From Apostichopus japonicus (taxonomy: Eukaryota > Echinodermata > Holothuroidea > Aspidochirotida > Stichopodidae), in contig NC_092577.1 of assembly GCF_037975245.1 (NCBI RefSeq), positions 24,983,398-25,047,397 on the forward strand: a DNA stretch of 64,000 nucleotides, written 5' to 3'. Both the position numbers and the translations under genes were made by a program. Position 1 is the stretch's first letter. Every line of letters begins with the position of its first letter. The notes under the pieces were generated by a model. The model worked only from the letters and a program-made list of their open reading frames with translations, searched no databases and was not told where the DNA came from. Positions 37,168-48,299 of the stretch are shown in pieces.

Positions 37168-38736
37168 ATGGTGCGATACTGTTGCATTGCAGGCTGTACG
37201 AATAACTGTAACCACATCCTTAAATGGAATAAAGAATTCTGTGCATTTACACGACCGCAAATATGGGCAATGCTTCTGCCTCCCACCATTCCAATTGATA
37301 ACTTTTCCTACTGAGAGGAAAGACCCAGAGGCCAGGAAGAAATGGGTCAAAATTGTGAACAGGAAAAACCATGATGGCAGCAACTGGCAGCCCACATCGT
37401 ACGACCGCATATGCTCAAAACACTTCAAAGATGGGAATCCAACAGTACAAAATCCATACCCATCGCTTCATTTGGGTTACAAGGATTTGCCCGCAGCGAA
37501 AAAAGTTAAAACGAGAGTACCTGTCTATGAAAAGCTAGCCCTACGACCACCACAAGAACCTCTCAAACCTCCTTCTTTGCAGGGTGAAGAGCCAGGTACT
37601 TCTGAGCCACCACATGGACACACACCAGATCAAGACCACAACTACTACTTTCAGTGCCAGTGCAGCAAAGGGTGTGAGTGTGATGGATGCATCAGTCTTC
37701 ATAAAGAAGTTCTTAATCTGCGCCATGAGCTATCGGAGCTCAAATGTAACCAAAAGGTAACTGTAAAGGGGAAGAAAACTGATGTATCTGTCGTAGACAC
37801 CATTCTTAAAAATGATGCCAATGTGAGACGGTTCACTGGATTGCCAAGCAAAGCAACATTTAATGCTCTGGTTAATCATCTCTCTCCCAGTGCAGGCAGG
37901 ATGCAGTACTGGGTTGGCAAGAAACGAACCATCACCCCTTCATATCGACGCAGGAAATCTGGGAAGAATTGGCCCCTTAAAACTGGACCACTGAGGAAAC
38001 TGAGTTCAGAAGAAGAATTGACCATTGCCCTACTCAAGCTAAAACTAAATTTATCCATATACTTCCTTTCTTCTCTTTTTTCTGTGTCCACTAGCTTAGT
38101 GTCACAGATTATTAACACCTGGGTCAAGTTCATGGCAATGGAATTAAAACCTTTGATATTTTGGCCAGACAAGGAACTGGTGTTGACCCATATGCCAGTT
38201 TCAATGAAGAAGAAATATCCATCTCTTAGGTGCACTATTGACTGTACCGAACTTTTCATAGAAAGACCACGGAAGTTGGATCTTCAAGCCATGACATGGT
38301 CTGACTACAAGCACCACAATACAGTTAAGTTTCTGGTGGCAATCTCTCCGAATGGAATGGTGTCATTCCTGTCAAAAGCATGGGGAGGTAGGACCTCAGA
38401 CGGGGCTATTACCAGGGAGTCTGGATTTTTTAACCTGATAGATCCAGGGGATGTGATTCTGGCAGACAGGGGCTTCACCATCAGAGAGGACCTCCTGCTG
38501 CGTGGAGCTCAGATATACCACCCCCGAGTAAAGGCTTAGAGCAGATGACCACAGCAGATGCTCTGAAAACCAAGAAGATCGCTAATGCCAGGATCCATGT
38601 AGAAAGAGCAATCGGCAGGATGAAAACCTTTCGTATCTTGCAGGAGACCTTGCCTATCACGTTGGTGCCACTAGTTGATGACATCATAACCATATGTGCT
38701 GCCATTGCAAACATGCAGCCACCATTGGTCAAGTGA
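37168..38736 (+). pseudogene. THAP plus DDE_Tnp_4 transposase (PIF-Harbinger/ISL2EU-type), two frameshifts
   Basis: Starts MVRYCCIAGCTNN, the first half of a THAP C2CH finger. The frame slips between about 37200 and 37300, and the finger continues in the next frame (LITFPTERKDPEARKKW, DRICSKHFKDG). A cysteine-rich patch CQCSKGCECDGC (about 37655-37690) and a helical region precede FTGLPSKATFNALV. A helix-turn-helix follows (LSSEEELTIALLKLKLNL). The DDE core has IDCTELFIERP (first D), SDYKHHNTVKFLVAISPNG, GDVILADRGF (second D) and, after a slip near 38512, HVERAIGRMKTFRI (E). It ends at ANMQPPLVK. All three catalytic residues survive but in different frames. I could not find its terminal repeats. 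An intron at the first slip is an alternative. Confidence 0.85.
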
Positions 38737-39225
38737 GAACCATAGACCCTATAGATCAATGGATGCTAGTTACTTTTAAAATGCTTTTAATAATTCATTT
38801 AACAACCTTGGTCACAGATGAAGCCTGTTTATTGCAATGGTCTATAGGAATCGTGTGGTAGTTGATACGGTTGAAATATCACTTTTTCAAGTTAACATTT
38901 TTAATACCTTCTAGTACACACTACATCAATATTGCAGGCATTATTTCCTTATAAAGCCTTAAGTTCCTTTTGCAAATTACACCCAGTAACATTCAGAGAC
39001 TAGTTTGTGTATGGACTGAGGGGGGGGGGGTTAAAAAAGTTAGAGTCCATAAAGTTTCATCCCGGTCTGGCTTTGTCCAATATAATTCCTTTGCTTATGA
39101 CTTATGACAATTGTGCAGCAAAAAGAGTTATGAGCATTACCATTTCATCATGAAAATACAGTTCTCATTGAGCATGTCAGTAGACAAAAGCATTGGCAAG
39201 TCAGTGAAACTTAATCTAACTTTTT
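38737..39225. other. 3' flank of the transposase, non-coding
   Basis: G-run at about 39021-39030. No gene. Confidence 0.35.
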
Positions 39226-39820
39226 ATTTTCCCTGACAGTATTATTCTTTCAGATGAGAGCTCTAACTATATAGTTTGTAATTTCTCTTCTTTTCCATTA
39301 ATCCTTTTTAAAGAAACCTTGATTTCACCTTGAGGTGCATACAACAAATATTCACACTAAGTGTATGCATTCCTATATTTTCCATGTTACATATTTTAAT
39401 TAACTTTATTAACTGTTAGACATCAAGTGCCATACATGTGCATTAGAACATTGAAAAGTGCCAGTGTTCAACTGAAATTTCTATGCATTTTTATTCCTTC
39501 CATTCCTTCTTTTTATTTTTATTTTCCCTGACAGTATTATTCTTTCAGATGAGAGCTATAACTATATAGTTTGTAATTTCTCTTCTTTTCCATTAATCCT
39601 TTTTAAAGAAACCTTGATTTCACCTTGAGGTGCATACAACAAATATTCACATTAAGTGTATGCATTCCTATATTCCTATATTTTCCATGTTACATATTTT
39701 ATTTAACTTTATTTACTGTTAGACATCAAGTGCCGTATATGTGCATTACAACATTGAAAAGTGCCAGTGTTCAACTTAAATTTCTATGCATTTTTATTCC
39801 TTCCATTCATTCTTTCATAA
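39226..39820 (+). repeat. Tandem duplication, unit 295 bp
   Basis: Two nearly identical units (39226-39520 and 39521-about 39815) start CCCTGACAGTATTATTCTTT and end ATTCCTTCCATTC. Differences are few substitutions plus a TATTCC repeat slip. Likely part of the 3' half of the THAP/DDE_4 transposon. Confidence 0.93.
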
Positions 39821-40096
39821 GTGTGTAAACTAATTTTTATAAACAACAGTATTCACCATTAGCCATCTCAAGCTTGTGCCTTTAATTTCTATGTTTTGTT
39901 TTTCCCATAAACTCTGCGAAAGTATGTTGAGGTGTCACATGTTACAAACTGAGTCTATTACTAAGTAGTCAATAAATGCGATGTTAAAATTATTTCTGTC
40001 ACCACTGTTTTATTTCCATGAGACTGCCAACTAAAAGTCTTAATTATTAAATGGTGAATGGGTCAGTATTTAACTCCCTTAACTTTGCTGTGTGAC
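39821..40096. other. Non-coding
   Basis: Contains AATAAA words (39972) but no gene I can tie them to. Confidence 0.3.
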
Positions 40097-40392
40097 GTGC
40101 TTTTTACGTGACCCGCCATGCGGGATACAAAACGTCACGGCCAAACGGCACTACCGAACCATCCCATTCTGACAAACGAAACTAAGGTCTAGCGAGCCAA
40201 AAAAACATACGCCCGCCGACCTGCAGAGACAAAACGCCCAACCCCCCCCCCACTCAAACAATCAAAAACGTACAGAAGGACGACCCGCACGCAGCGAAAC
40301 GAAAAACCCCTCCCCAGCACACCAGCGTCCAAAAAAGGCAGCCCCAGATACACGGCGAAAATCGCCTTCAATCTGAAGGCGAATGTCAGACT

Positions 40393-43300
40393 TCACCGCC
40401 TCCAGGACTGCCTGCCAAGCGGCAAATTTCCCCCTAAAAACCAAATTACATCTATTCCGCCAAACATGTTTTTTTTACAATAGAGCAAACAAAAATGATG
40501 CGGTGCAACACAGCTACCGTAACACGGTCGGTCCAGGTCTGGAACCACTCCCATAAGTTTACTACAAAGTAACAATGCCAAAAAACGAGCAGTACTCTCT
40601 AAGCTGTCACAGCCGGTCCTAGGGCACAGTCCATCACCCAATCGCCAATGATATCTTTTTAGGTTGGTCACCAAGGCACCGTGTGCAACTCTCCATGCAA
40701 GATCACGGAGCCTGCAACCATTCAGCCTTGAATGCACCGAACGCCATACTTCGGCAGAATGACGTCCCTGGACAAAAGTTGCATTGAAGGCCTTATCCCT
40801 CAACGAACTGTGAACGAGGGCCGGCTGTGACAGGTCAACAGGGGGCAACTCAATCAGAGCGGAGCAGATGACACGCACCACCCTGTTTGGAGTACTACTA
40901 TGCGGTTCTCTGTTGCTAAACAGCGCCGGGACCCATCGACGCAGGTGCAAACCGCCCCAAAAACGTACAAAATATGAACAAGGCAACCCTGGGTCAGTTA
41001 CCGCTACAAACAACTGCATAAATAACAAAAAGGTCAATTTACTTACCAGATGAACCACCCCTAGTCCCCCCTTCTCCAGTTTTTGGTAAAATACCGCCCT
41101 CTTGACCAGCTCTGTACCACCAGACCATATGAATGAAAAAATCGCCCTCTCCAACCGTACCAGGACGCGACGCGGAATAGGGTACACCGCGCCAGGGTAC
41201 CACAAGATGGGCGAAACGAAACGATTAATAACAGTGACTTTCCCCAAGATCGAAAGCCAGCGGGTGCCAAAGGTTTCGAGTCTGCTCTGAAATACCTCAG
41301 CCCTCTCGTTCCAGGTGACATCACAAGGTGCATCGTAGCCGAACCATATACCATTAATTTTGATATTCTGATCCGACCACGACGCACCGAATGGTAAGTC
41401 TCTGTATCTCCAGCTACCAAGACGAAGGCCCTTTGTCTTTTCTGGATTCAACTTCGCCCCGGTAGCTCTCTCAAAAATAGATAGATCCTGCGAGAGTGCG
41501 CGAAAGGAGCCCAGACTCGAAACAATACATGTCACGTCATCTGCATATTGAGCGCATTTCACTTTGGCACCCCCTGGCACAACGAATGGAACAAGTTTGG
41601 AGTCCCTTTCCAAAAGACGAGAGAGGGACTCGCTAAACAAAACATAAAGGCGCACCCCCCTCTCTACGTTAAAAACCTCCGAACAAAACCCATTTACGAT
41701 AACAGAACTGAAACTTTGTTCATACAAAACAGAAATCCATTTACGAAAATTTGGGTGCAACTGAAACGTCTCCAATACATTCATTAAAAAACCGCGATCC
41801 ACCATGTCAAAGGCCTTCTGCTGGTCCAGAGACACCAATGCACATGGCAGATCACGCTCAATAACAAAGTCGGTCAAGTCGCGCATCAACCACAAGTTCT
41901 GCTGGATGCAATGACCCTTCACTGCACAAGTCTGGAGATCACCAACAAGATGCGGCATAGCCAGTGCAAGGCGGTTGCACAAAGCCTTAGCCAGCAACTT
42001 GTAGTCCACATTTAGCAAGGTGATCGGACGCTTGTTATGGGGATCCAAGGGGTCCCCAGACTTTGGTAGCAAAGTAATCATGCCCAGACGTTGACTTTGG
42101 TTTAACAGTCCGTTTTGGAAGGCGTCCTCGAAGACGGCTCTGATGTCGGGTCCTATTGTTGCCCAGAAGGTTCGGTAGAACTCCCTCGGAAGCCCGTCCG
42201 AACCCGGGGACTTGCCATTCTTCATCTTCGAAAGCGCCTTCCAAAGCTCAACAGTGGTTATTCCGCCCCCCAAAATATCATTGACATCGTGGGGAACGGT
42301 TTTTGAGATTCCCCTCAATAAATCAGACTGTGCCGACAAGTCGACATTGCCACGCGTAAACAAACTCGAATAATACTCTTTATATACGCGGACAATGCCG
42401 TGAGGGTCACTGACCACGGTCCCATCGGTAGCGCGCACAGACGGGACGCGTCTGTCACCCGCCGATGAGCTAACGGACTGGTAAAACCTCAGTGAAGGGC
42501 GCTCCTCGGCTTCCACCGCTTCGACACGGGCCCTGACGCGGGCACCGTGGTACTTTTCATCGAGATACGTCTGCAAAGCGATGACTGCCGAAGGGTCGCC
42601 AAACTTCACCTCCGCGCACAGCTTCGAGAATTTTTCTCTTCGACGCCGTGCGCGGGTCACGCAATACTGAATTGCGTAGCGTTTGATGCGCAACTTGATA
42701 TTATCCCACCACTGGGATGTAGAAGCAAAGGCCGGCTTCAATGTTTGCCATCCTTTGTACCTGGTCTCGAAACCTTGGCGGAATTCTGCCTCGCCAAGAA
42801 TCCGACAGTTAAGCTTCCATAGGCCCCGCCCGATCGGGAAAATGGAAGGCAAAACAAAACGTGCTACCACAGTGTCATGGTCAGAGAGCGGACAGCTGAG
42901 CGTCTCGCAACCCGAAAATTTAAAACTTACGGGCGCATACACTCGATCTATCCTGGAGGCATCTTCTCCGTTAGGCCTCACCCACGTATACACCGTACTA
43001 CACGGGTGTATACGCCTCCAGACATCGGCTAAAAGGTGTGCGGAAGTGAATCTGTCCAATTCTGTGATCCCAGCGTCGGGACTAGCAGACACAGAAGCCC
43101 CGAGTCTGTCAAGACCCGAGTCTGGGACACAGTTAAAGTCTCCGACCATGACACATGGAGCACTACCAGGAACAAAGGAAGGCAGTGTGTTAAAAAAATC
43201 TCGTCTAGCAGAAGGCCGATTGGGAGCATACACATTGCAAAGGGAGATGTTACCCTGTGGATACTTGAAAAGAATGCAAACCAATCGGCCCTCGTGATCC

Positions 43301-43563
43301 GTCTCCACCCTAGTGGCACAACCCGCCTGACGAGGTGACAGGAGGATGACAGTGCCACAGGATGAAGACGAACCAAACGAAGCATGCAGCCCACCACCCC
43401 ACTCATAGGCCCATAGAGGGACATCTTCTTCCAAAATATGTGTTTCTTGTAGGCAAACGCAGTCGACTTCCATTGAAATACAATATTGGAAAATGCGACT
43501 GCGCTTGCGATGATCCCTCATGCCATTCACGTTCAAGGTGGCAACTGAAAATGTATGGGCCAT
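40393..43563 (-). CDS. Tx1-A ORF2: endonuclease/reverse transcriptase with a deletion in the RT
   Basis: Begins MAHTFSVATLNVNGMRDH. The N-terminal APE-like endonuclease shows CLQETHI, MVGDFNCVPDSG, RIDRVYAP and PLSDHDTVVA. The RT shows GKSPGSDGLPREFY, LLPKSGDPLDPHNKRPITLL, VSLDQQKAFDMV and CAQYADDVTC. Between them the text reads GVRLYVLF where copy 1 reads GVRQGCPLSPLLYVLF. Eight residues of a core RT box are missing through a 24-nt in-frame deletion at 41648/41649, so the RT should be inactive although the frame stays open. A further slip near 40480 replaces the conserved C-terminus (RNRCDVVFRGK...) with unrelated codons to the stop at 40393. Confidence 0.92.
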   Translation of the reverse strand: MAHTFSVATLNVNGMRDHRKRSRIFQYCISMEVDCVCLQETHILEEDVPLWAYEWGGGLHASFGSSSSCGTVILLSPRQAGCATRVETDHEGRLVCILFKYPQGNISLCNVYAPNRPSARRDFFNTLPSFVPGSAPCVMVGDFNCVPDSGLDRLGASVSASPDAGITELDRFTSAHLLADVWRRIHPCSTVYTWVRPNGEDASRIDRVYAPVSFKFSGCETLSCPLSDHDTVVARFVLPSIFPIGRGLWKLNCRILGEAEFRQGFETRYKGWQTLKPAFASTSQWWDNIKLRIKRYAIQYCVTRARRRREKFSKLCAEVKFGDPSAVIALQTYLDEKYHGARVRARVEAVEAEERPSLRFYQSVSSSAGDRRVPSVRATDGTVVSDPHGIVRVYKEYYSSLFTRGNVDLSAQSDLLRGISKTVPHDVNDILGGGITTVELWKALSKMKNGKSPGSDGLPREFYRTFWATIGPDIRAVFEDAFQNGLLNQSQRLGMITLLPKSGDPLDPHNKRPITLLNVDYKLLAKALCNRLALAMPHLVGDLQTCAVKGHCIQQNLWLMRDLTDFVIERDLPCALVSLDQQKAFDMVDRGFLMNVLETFQLHPNFRKWISVLYEQSFSSVIVNGFCSEVFNVERGVRLYVLFSESLSRLLERDSKLVPFVVPGGAKVKCAQYADDVTCIVSSLGSFRALSQDLSIFERATGAKLNPEKTKGLRLGSWRYRDLPFGASWSDQNIKINGIWFGYDAPCDVTWNERAEVFQSRLETFGTRWLSILGKVTVINRFVSPILWYPGAVYPIPRRVLVRLERAIFSFIWSGGTELVKRAVFYQKLEKGGLGVVHLVSKLTFLLFMQLFVAVTDPGLPCSYFVRFWGGLHLRRWVPALFSNREPHSSTPNRVVRVICSALIELPPVDLSQPALVHSSLRDKAFNATFVQGRHSAEVWRSVHSRLNGCRLRDLAWRVAHGALVTNLKRYHWRLGDGLCPRTGCDSLESTARFLALLLCSKLMGVVPDLDRPCYGSCVAPHHFCLLYCKKNMFGGIDVIWFLGGNLPLGRQSWRR

Positions 43564-43583
43564 GAGAGGGCAATGGGGCAAAA

Positions 43584-44756
43584 CTACGCCGACGTCGATT
43601 CTGTAAGCTTCAAGCGCGCTCTAGACGACATATCGTCGTCGGAGTCGTCACTTGAGGCCGACCTTTTCAGTGATGGTTCCCCCATCTCGTCGTACCAGCT
43701 CGTCCCAGTGGCACGTTTCGGCTCGACGATCACCGAGCCTCCGGAGTCGCTGTCAGACATAGCCTCCGGAGACCGGACGACCGAGTCGTCGTCAGACAGA
43801 GTCTCCGGATCTGGCGATACCGGCGGCGGACTGGGGAGGGAACTGGACGGGTTGATGGGGGAAGCTGGTGGAGACCCCGTGTCCGCTTCGCTGTGTGGTG
43901 GAGACGGTGTGGGCACGGGGTTGATGGGGGAAGCTGGTGTAGACTTTCTCGGTGCGGGCACGGGGTTGGGGTCTGCAACTACGGGGGAGGGTGAAGGAGG
44001 TGCGGAGAGTGAATCCGCACCCGTTTCCCCCTCGCGTGGAGCTTCCTCCGGGGCAGTAGGTGCGCCAGAACTTGGCGCCTTTGCTTGACCCCCACTCTTT
44101 GTCATAAAGACATAAGAGGAGGGACAAGCGCGAAAGACATGTCCCTCCTTCCCACAGAGTGAGCACACGACTTCGCTTGGGCAAGCAGAGGTATCATGCC
44201 CAAGACGAAGGCAGCGCCCACACTTTTTATTTGGGCAGCCCTTGGCTTCGTGCCCGGTCTCCCCACACCTGAAGCAGGTACGGGGCTGACCGGGGTAACG
44301 CACGTGAGCTTTATGCCCGGCAATAAAAAGGAAGGAGGGAATGTCCTGCTTGAGGTCGATCCGAACCTGTCGGTGCCCGTTGAACACCCCAGGGGCCTGT
44401 GCGTAGGAGCACATTTTAATAGCCTTGACAGCCCCGAACCGACCTAAAACAGTTGCGACAAGTTCTTGACGCACCTCTAATCCTACGTGGATGACAGTTA
44501 CCCATACGGAACGTTCGTATGGAGTAACTGTCAAACCTTCAACCCCACTCAGCAACGTGACACCCTTCTGCCGGGTCACGTCACTGGTAAAACGTAGATC
44601 ATACGTATTACGACCCTGGAGAGCTTGTAGAGCATCAACCTCTCCAGGCACAACAACACCCTTACTTTTTAAAATACTAAAAACTTGCACCGGTGGAACC
44701 GCTTGTTCACCGGTGAAGGTCAACTTAACAATTTTCGAATCACGGCGCGATGCCAT
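43584..44756 (-). CDS. Tx1-A ORF1 protein, CCHC zinc-knuckle nucleic-acid binder (390 aa)
   Basis: I start it at MASRRDSKIVKLTF (44756), the conserved start also seen at 50964 in Tx1-B; upstream codons in frame are hydrophobic leader-like but not conserved. An RRM-like N-terminal half (SVWVTVIHVGLEV, LVATVLGRFGAVKAI) is followed by three CCHC knuckles: CFRCGETGHEAKGC, CGRCLRLGHDTSAC and CSLCGKEGHVFRAC. The rest is a proline/serine-rich acidic tail. LINE ORF1 proteins coat the element RNA and help target-primed reverse transcription. It ends TAG at 43586-43584, 21 nt before the ORF2 ATG. Confidence 0.92.
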   Translation of the reverse strand: MASRRDSKIVKLTFTGEQAVPPVQVFSILKSKGVVVPGEVDALQALQGRNTYDLRFTSDVTRQKGVTLLSGVEGLTVTPYERSVWVTVIHVGLEVRQELVATVLGRFGAVKAIKMCSYAQAPGVFNGHRQVRIDLKQDIPSFLFIAGHKAHVRYPGQPRTCFRCGETGHEAKGCPNKKCGRCLRLGHDTSACPSEVVCSLCGKEGHVFRACPSSYVFMTKSGGQAKAPSSGAPTAPEEAPREGETGADSLSAPPSPSPVVADPNPVPAPRKSTPASPINPVPTPSPPHSEADTGSPPASPINPSSSLPSPPPVSPDPETLSDDDSVVRSPEAMSDSDSGGSVIVEPKRATGTSWYDEMGEPSLKRSASSDDSDDDMSSRARLKLTESTSA

Positions 44757-44979
44757 GATACCGAAGGTGGCCAGGCCACAGAGGAGTAACAAAAACAAAC
44801 TATAAAGACAGGTTTAAACTTAAAACGATATACGATAACTATATACGACAAACGCACACACCCGCCTGGCGGGAAGTATAGCACAGTACAGTACAGTAAG
44901 GTAAGGTAAGGTAAGAAAGTAGCTGTATCAGATGGAGAGCGAGAGCGAAACACGTCTGCACTCCACGAAAGCCAACTGA

Positions 44980-47027
44980 TTAATCATCAAATGTAAGTCC
45001 TTCTTCTGTCCAAATCATAACTCCAATGGCGCTCTCTCTGAACTCATAGCCATGAAGTTCAGCTACTGCAGCAACAAGAATTTCATCTTCCATGCCACAA
45101 CTTAGCTTTGCTGCAACTTTTTCACTGTTTTCAAGATTTCCAATCGTAGTTATAACTTCCTTGCTTAGAATAACATCTTCACTGTCAATTGGTTTCTCAA
45201 TCAAAAAGTCATAACACTGGGCTAGCTGATACTTAGTTGTCAATGTTTTTGAAATGTTTTCGAAATTGTTACAAATGTTTGCAAACTGCTTAAAAACTGG
45301 GTTTTTCCTCTCAAAACGATTGATGAATATTGTCGCAATGAACCAAGTTCGCGGATGATTGTAGGGTAGTGGATAATAATGTGCAGCTTTGGAGTCAGAT
45401 TACGTTGTGGAAGCAACTGAAGGAATAGTTCATGATGATCCTTGATTAAAGATTTAAGCATGTATGTTGCAGGCATGCTTATTGATTGGCTGATAACAGT
45501 GTTAAGGATTTCAACCAATAACAAATAAAGATCCCACTCTTCACAGCTACTAGTGAATTGCTAAGCATACCATTTGGGCCGCTGTTTGCCCACTTGCCCC
45601 ACTAGGATTTAAAATTTGTGACTGTCTGAAAGGGTTCGACTTATTTTTTTTTGTCCACAAATCCATAATTATCAAGAAGAATCCTGCTGTTAAGTTCTTC
45701 TAAAGTAAATACTCTTGTCTCAATAAGTTTTTGTATTATCAGATGCATCTCAAGTGGGACGATTCCTTCTGCAAAATCATGCATGATGTTTACAGCTAGG
45801 TTTTCCACAATTTGACAACCTTCAATTTCACTGAAAACTAAAGTTGCCCTTATTCCAGTCTGAGAAACGTTATTAACATCAATATCTACTCTATAATTTT
45901 CTTGAGTGCGTAGGTCTTGTTGTTCAACCATCTGCTTTTGGAGAACACTGCGGTGACCCTTACAGAACGTACAATAATAGTTGGCACTAAAACTCATGAC
46001 ATATCCCAGGAGGGTATGAACACCTACATTATCTCCTACAACCTGAAAAAGTTGAGGTCTCACTTTGCCAGTAAAATCATTCTCATCTTATCTTTTGACA
46101 ATACCTGCAAATCATTCTTAACATATTTCACCACCTCATTAACACCATACTTGGAGATAAATTTAGATTTCACAAGTGTAGTAAGCAAGATATTATCTAG
46201 CCTAGCTTGGTATTTTACAGGGATTGAATGGACACTTATGTAAAATCCTCCCAACTTATGAATGCCTCTCTTTGCACCAAGGGGGTTTGCTGTTTCAAAA
46301 TCATCATAATATAACAGTAATGGAATGAACATCATTTCTTCCCTGTTTCCATTATTATACCTTTTGAAAAAGGAACCGTCCCTGTAAGTTTTTAAAAGAT
46401 TTGGATCACATGAGCTTTGAACAGTCATAATTGAATTCATAACACCTGGTCGTTCCAAGTACTGTTTAAGGGAACTTTTCACCGGTCTTCCTGTATTCCT
46501 GTGTATTTTAAATTTAAACGGTTCCCCATCAATTTTTCTTCACTGTTTAATAATGCACCCCTGTCATGAAAGTATCATCGCTGCAAGCTTTCAGAGCTGA
46601 AATCTTTAAATGGATCATCAACACTTCTAAATATCACATGCAAGGTTTCTTAAGCAACCTTGTCAAGTGATTTATCACAATGAGTATCAAAGAATCCTGA
46701 TACTTTTCTCTCTGTATCTGCTACAATACTGTTAATAAATTCCTGCGTATCATCAATTATTCTCTGTATAAGTGAATAAGCTATGCCTGATGACTTCAGT
46801 CTGGCAATAAATATAGCAGCTGATTCAGTAATATTTTCATATTCTGCGACTTCTTCATCTGCATCACTGCTGGGTGCAGTTTCATTTTCATTGCTATAGT
46901 CTATGTCAGGCCTATTGTTTGCCTCGTGTTAACATTGAGGAACTCATATGACTGCCTCCTGCTGAGAAGAATGCTTTGTCAAGAGATGTTTCTTGTAGCC
47001 ACATAATGTATTAAACGTTAGCACACA
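44980..47027 (-). pseudogene. Second CMC-like transposase pseudogene, main part
   Basis: Minus-strand pieces, N to C. 46925-46500 is an acidic start (SDADEEVAEYEN) and helical region with stops. 46482-46060 has CDPNLLKTYRDGSFFKRY, LLLYYDDFETANPLGAKRG, IHKLGGFYISVHSIPVK and KYGVNEVVKYVKNDL. 46063-45641 has LFQVVGDNVGVHTLLGYVMS, YYCTFCKGH, IMHDFAEGIVPLEMHLIIQ and FTLEELNSRI. 45524-45240 has LKSLIKDHHELFLQLLP and LTPKLHIIIHYP. 45243-44980 is the C-terminus. This protein family recurs in animal genomes. The layout (Asp before a CxxC, then an H-rich helix region) recalls the Tnp2 transposase at 15486, so I call it CMC-like with moderate confidence. Frames are broken. Tx1-A copy 3 begins right at its 3' end. 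Confidence 0.65.
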
Positions 47028-47032
47028 TCTAC
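47028..47032. repeat. Left 5-bp target duplication of the BEL element
   Basis: TCTAC, repeated at 53896-53900. Confidence 0.92.
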
Positions 47033-47855
47033 TGTCATCGTTGCCGATGTGTGGTATTTGCTTAGCGTGACCAAAGGGAAATTTCCGCTTGGTCGAGGTC
47101 GGGCAGAGGTCAATACTGCCCATATACTAGTTGCCTTTCATATCCACCTCCTCGATTTGCATACTTATGTAATCGATGAACAATTACGTAATCGATGTAC
47201 ACATGCTTCATTCCTCTCCTGGTTCAGAGAGGCGTCCCACGTGCCCCCACTGTTCCTTATTAAGTATTAAGTATTAAGGGGCTTGATATTGTAATTGTAT
47301 ATCTCTTTTAATATCGCATTATAGATATTTGCCTTTAATGTGATTTTGCTGTATGCTTGTGCCTGTTATTTTGATTGCCTTTTTTGTGTATTTGTTGTTT
47401 GCTTATTGTTGTAAGAGTATCTGGAGTAGAATATATCGCCAGAGGTAATTACTTTGTTGGTGTTCTGTACATTCTCCAGAAAGTCGCCGTTAATCCCTGT
47501 AAACCCCTGTACAACGCAGTTTGTCGTGCTGTTGGTTTTGCCCGGTAACGATTGTAAGTTAATTATCAAGAATGTAATTGTCGCCAATCTTTCTCTGTCT
47601 TCTTTCATGTTGCCAAATGTTATTTGTTATACCTCTTCCTTTTGTGCGTTGTTTTATAAGGAGAAATACAATGCATTATTATGTTATTATTGATTTGTTC
47701 AATTCATGTGTTTATTTCACCATGTTTGTATATTGATGTTTTGATATCTTTACTTTCAAGTTTTCCCCGTGGTCTTGTTGAAACCACGCGTGTAAATAAA
47801 TGGGTTAAAACCTACAACCACCTGTTCAGCTTCATTGAGCGTCGTCTCGGTGACA
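47033..47855 (+). repeat. 5' LTR (823 bp)
   Basis: Starts TGTCATCGTTGCCGATGTGTGG and ends GTCGTCTCGGTGACA. It matches 53203-53895 throughout but is 130 bp longer, mainly from segments near 47385-47410 and 47598-47690 that the 3' LTR lacks. Confidence 0.93.
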
Positions 47856-48299
47856 GTGAAAAAATCGTTCGGTTTCGACAACCGGAAGTCATGCATATCC
47901 TCCGCCGTCCGATATCTGGCCGTCGTTTCTTATTCACCTATTCCTGTCGTCTATAAGCCTACCAATTCCTGTCGTATAAAAACTCACCATCGTATTGCAG
48001 TAACAGAAATAGTGTACCACGTTCCTGATTCCCGTAGCACCAATGTACTCGTCGTCAGCCTTCTGACTGACTCATGGAAGACCTGAAGTCTGCCAGGACG
48101 TCAGCAAAGAGGGCTGTTACGACGCAGATTAATCGTGTCAGGCAGTATATCGCGGAAGGTAACGTGGACATTAACGATCATGTAATTTTATTGAAAGATC
48201 TTTTCAAAGTGTTTACGTTGGCCAACGACAAGTACCATGAGACGCTTACCATAGAGAAGGATGTTGACGAGAGCGACGGGCTCTGCTAAAGAGGCTATT

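Larger units (their letters stand above)
40097..44974 (-). mobile_element. Tx1-A copy 3: near full-length Tx1-like LINE
   Basis: Runs from the 5' end at about 44974 (GGCTTTCGTGGAGTGC on the minus strand, the same start as Tx1-B at 50785 and copy 4 at 63739) to the 3' end at 40097 (CACGTAAAAAGCAC). It has a 5' UTR of about 220 bp with GTAAG/GTACA microsatellites, ORF1, ORF2, and a 3' UTR with a hairpin (CCCGCATGGCGGG) and no poly(A). It was the reference for resolving the other copies. No convincing target duplication was found. Confidence 0.93.

Noticed and set aside
42683..43297. 204-aa plus-strand frame
   Set aside because: Antisense shadow of the Tx1-A ORF2 endonuclease; the same shadow recurs in copy 4 at 60528-61043.
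43555..44088. 177-aa Gly/Ser-rich plus-strand frame
   Set aside because: Antisense of the proline/serine-rich ORF1 tail of Tx1-A, GC-rich and open by composition.
40097..44974. Target duplication for Tx1-A copy 3
   Set aside because: I compared about 20 bases on each side and found no convincing match, so none is reported. Same for copy 4 (57792-63739).
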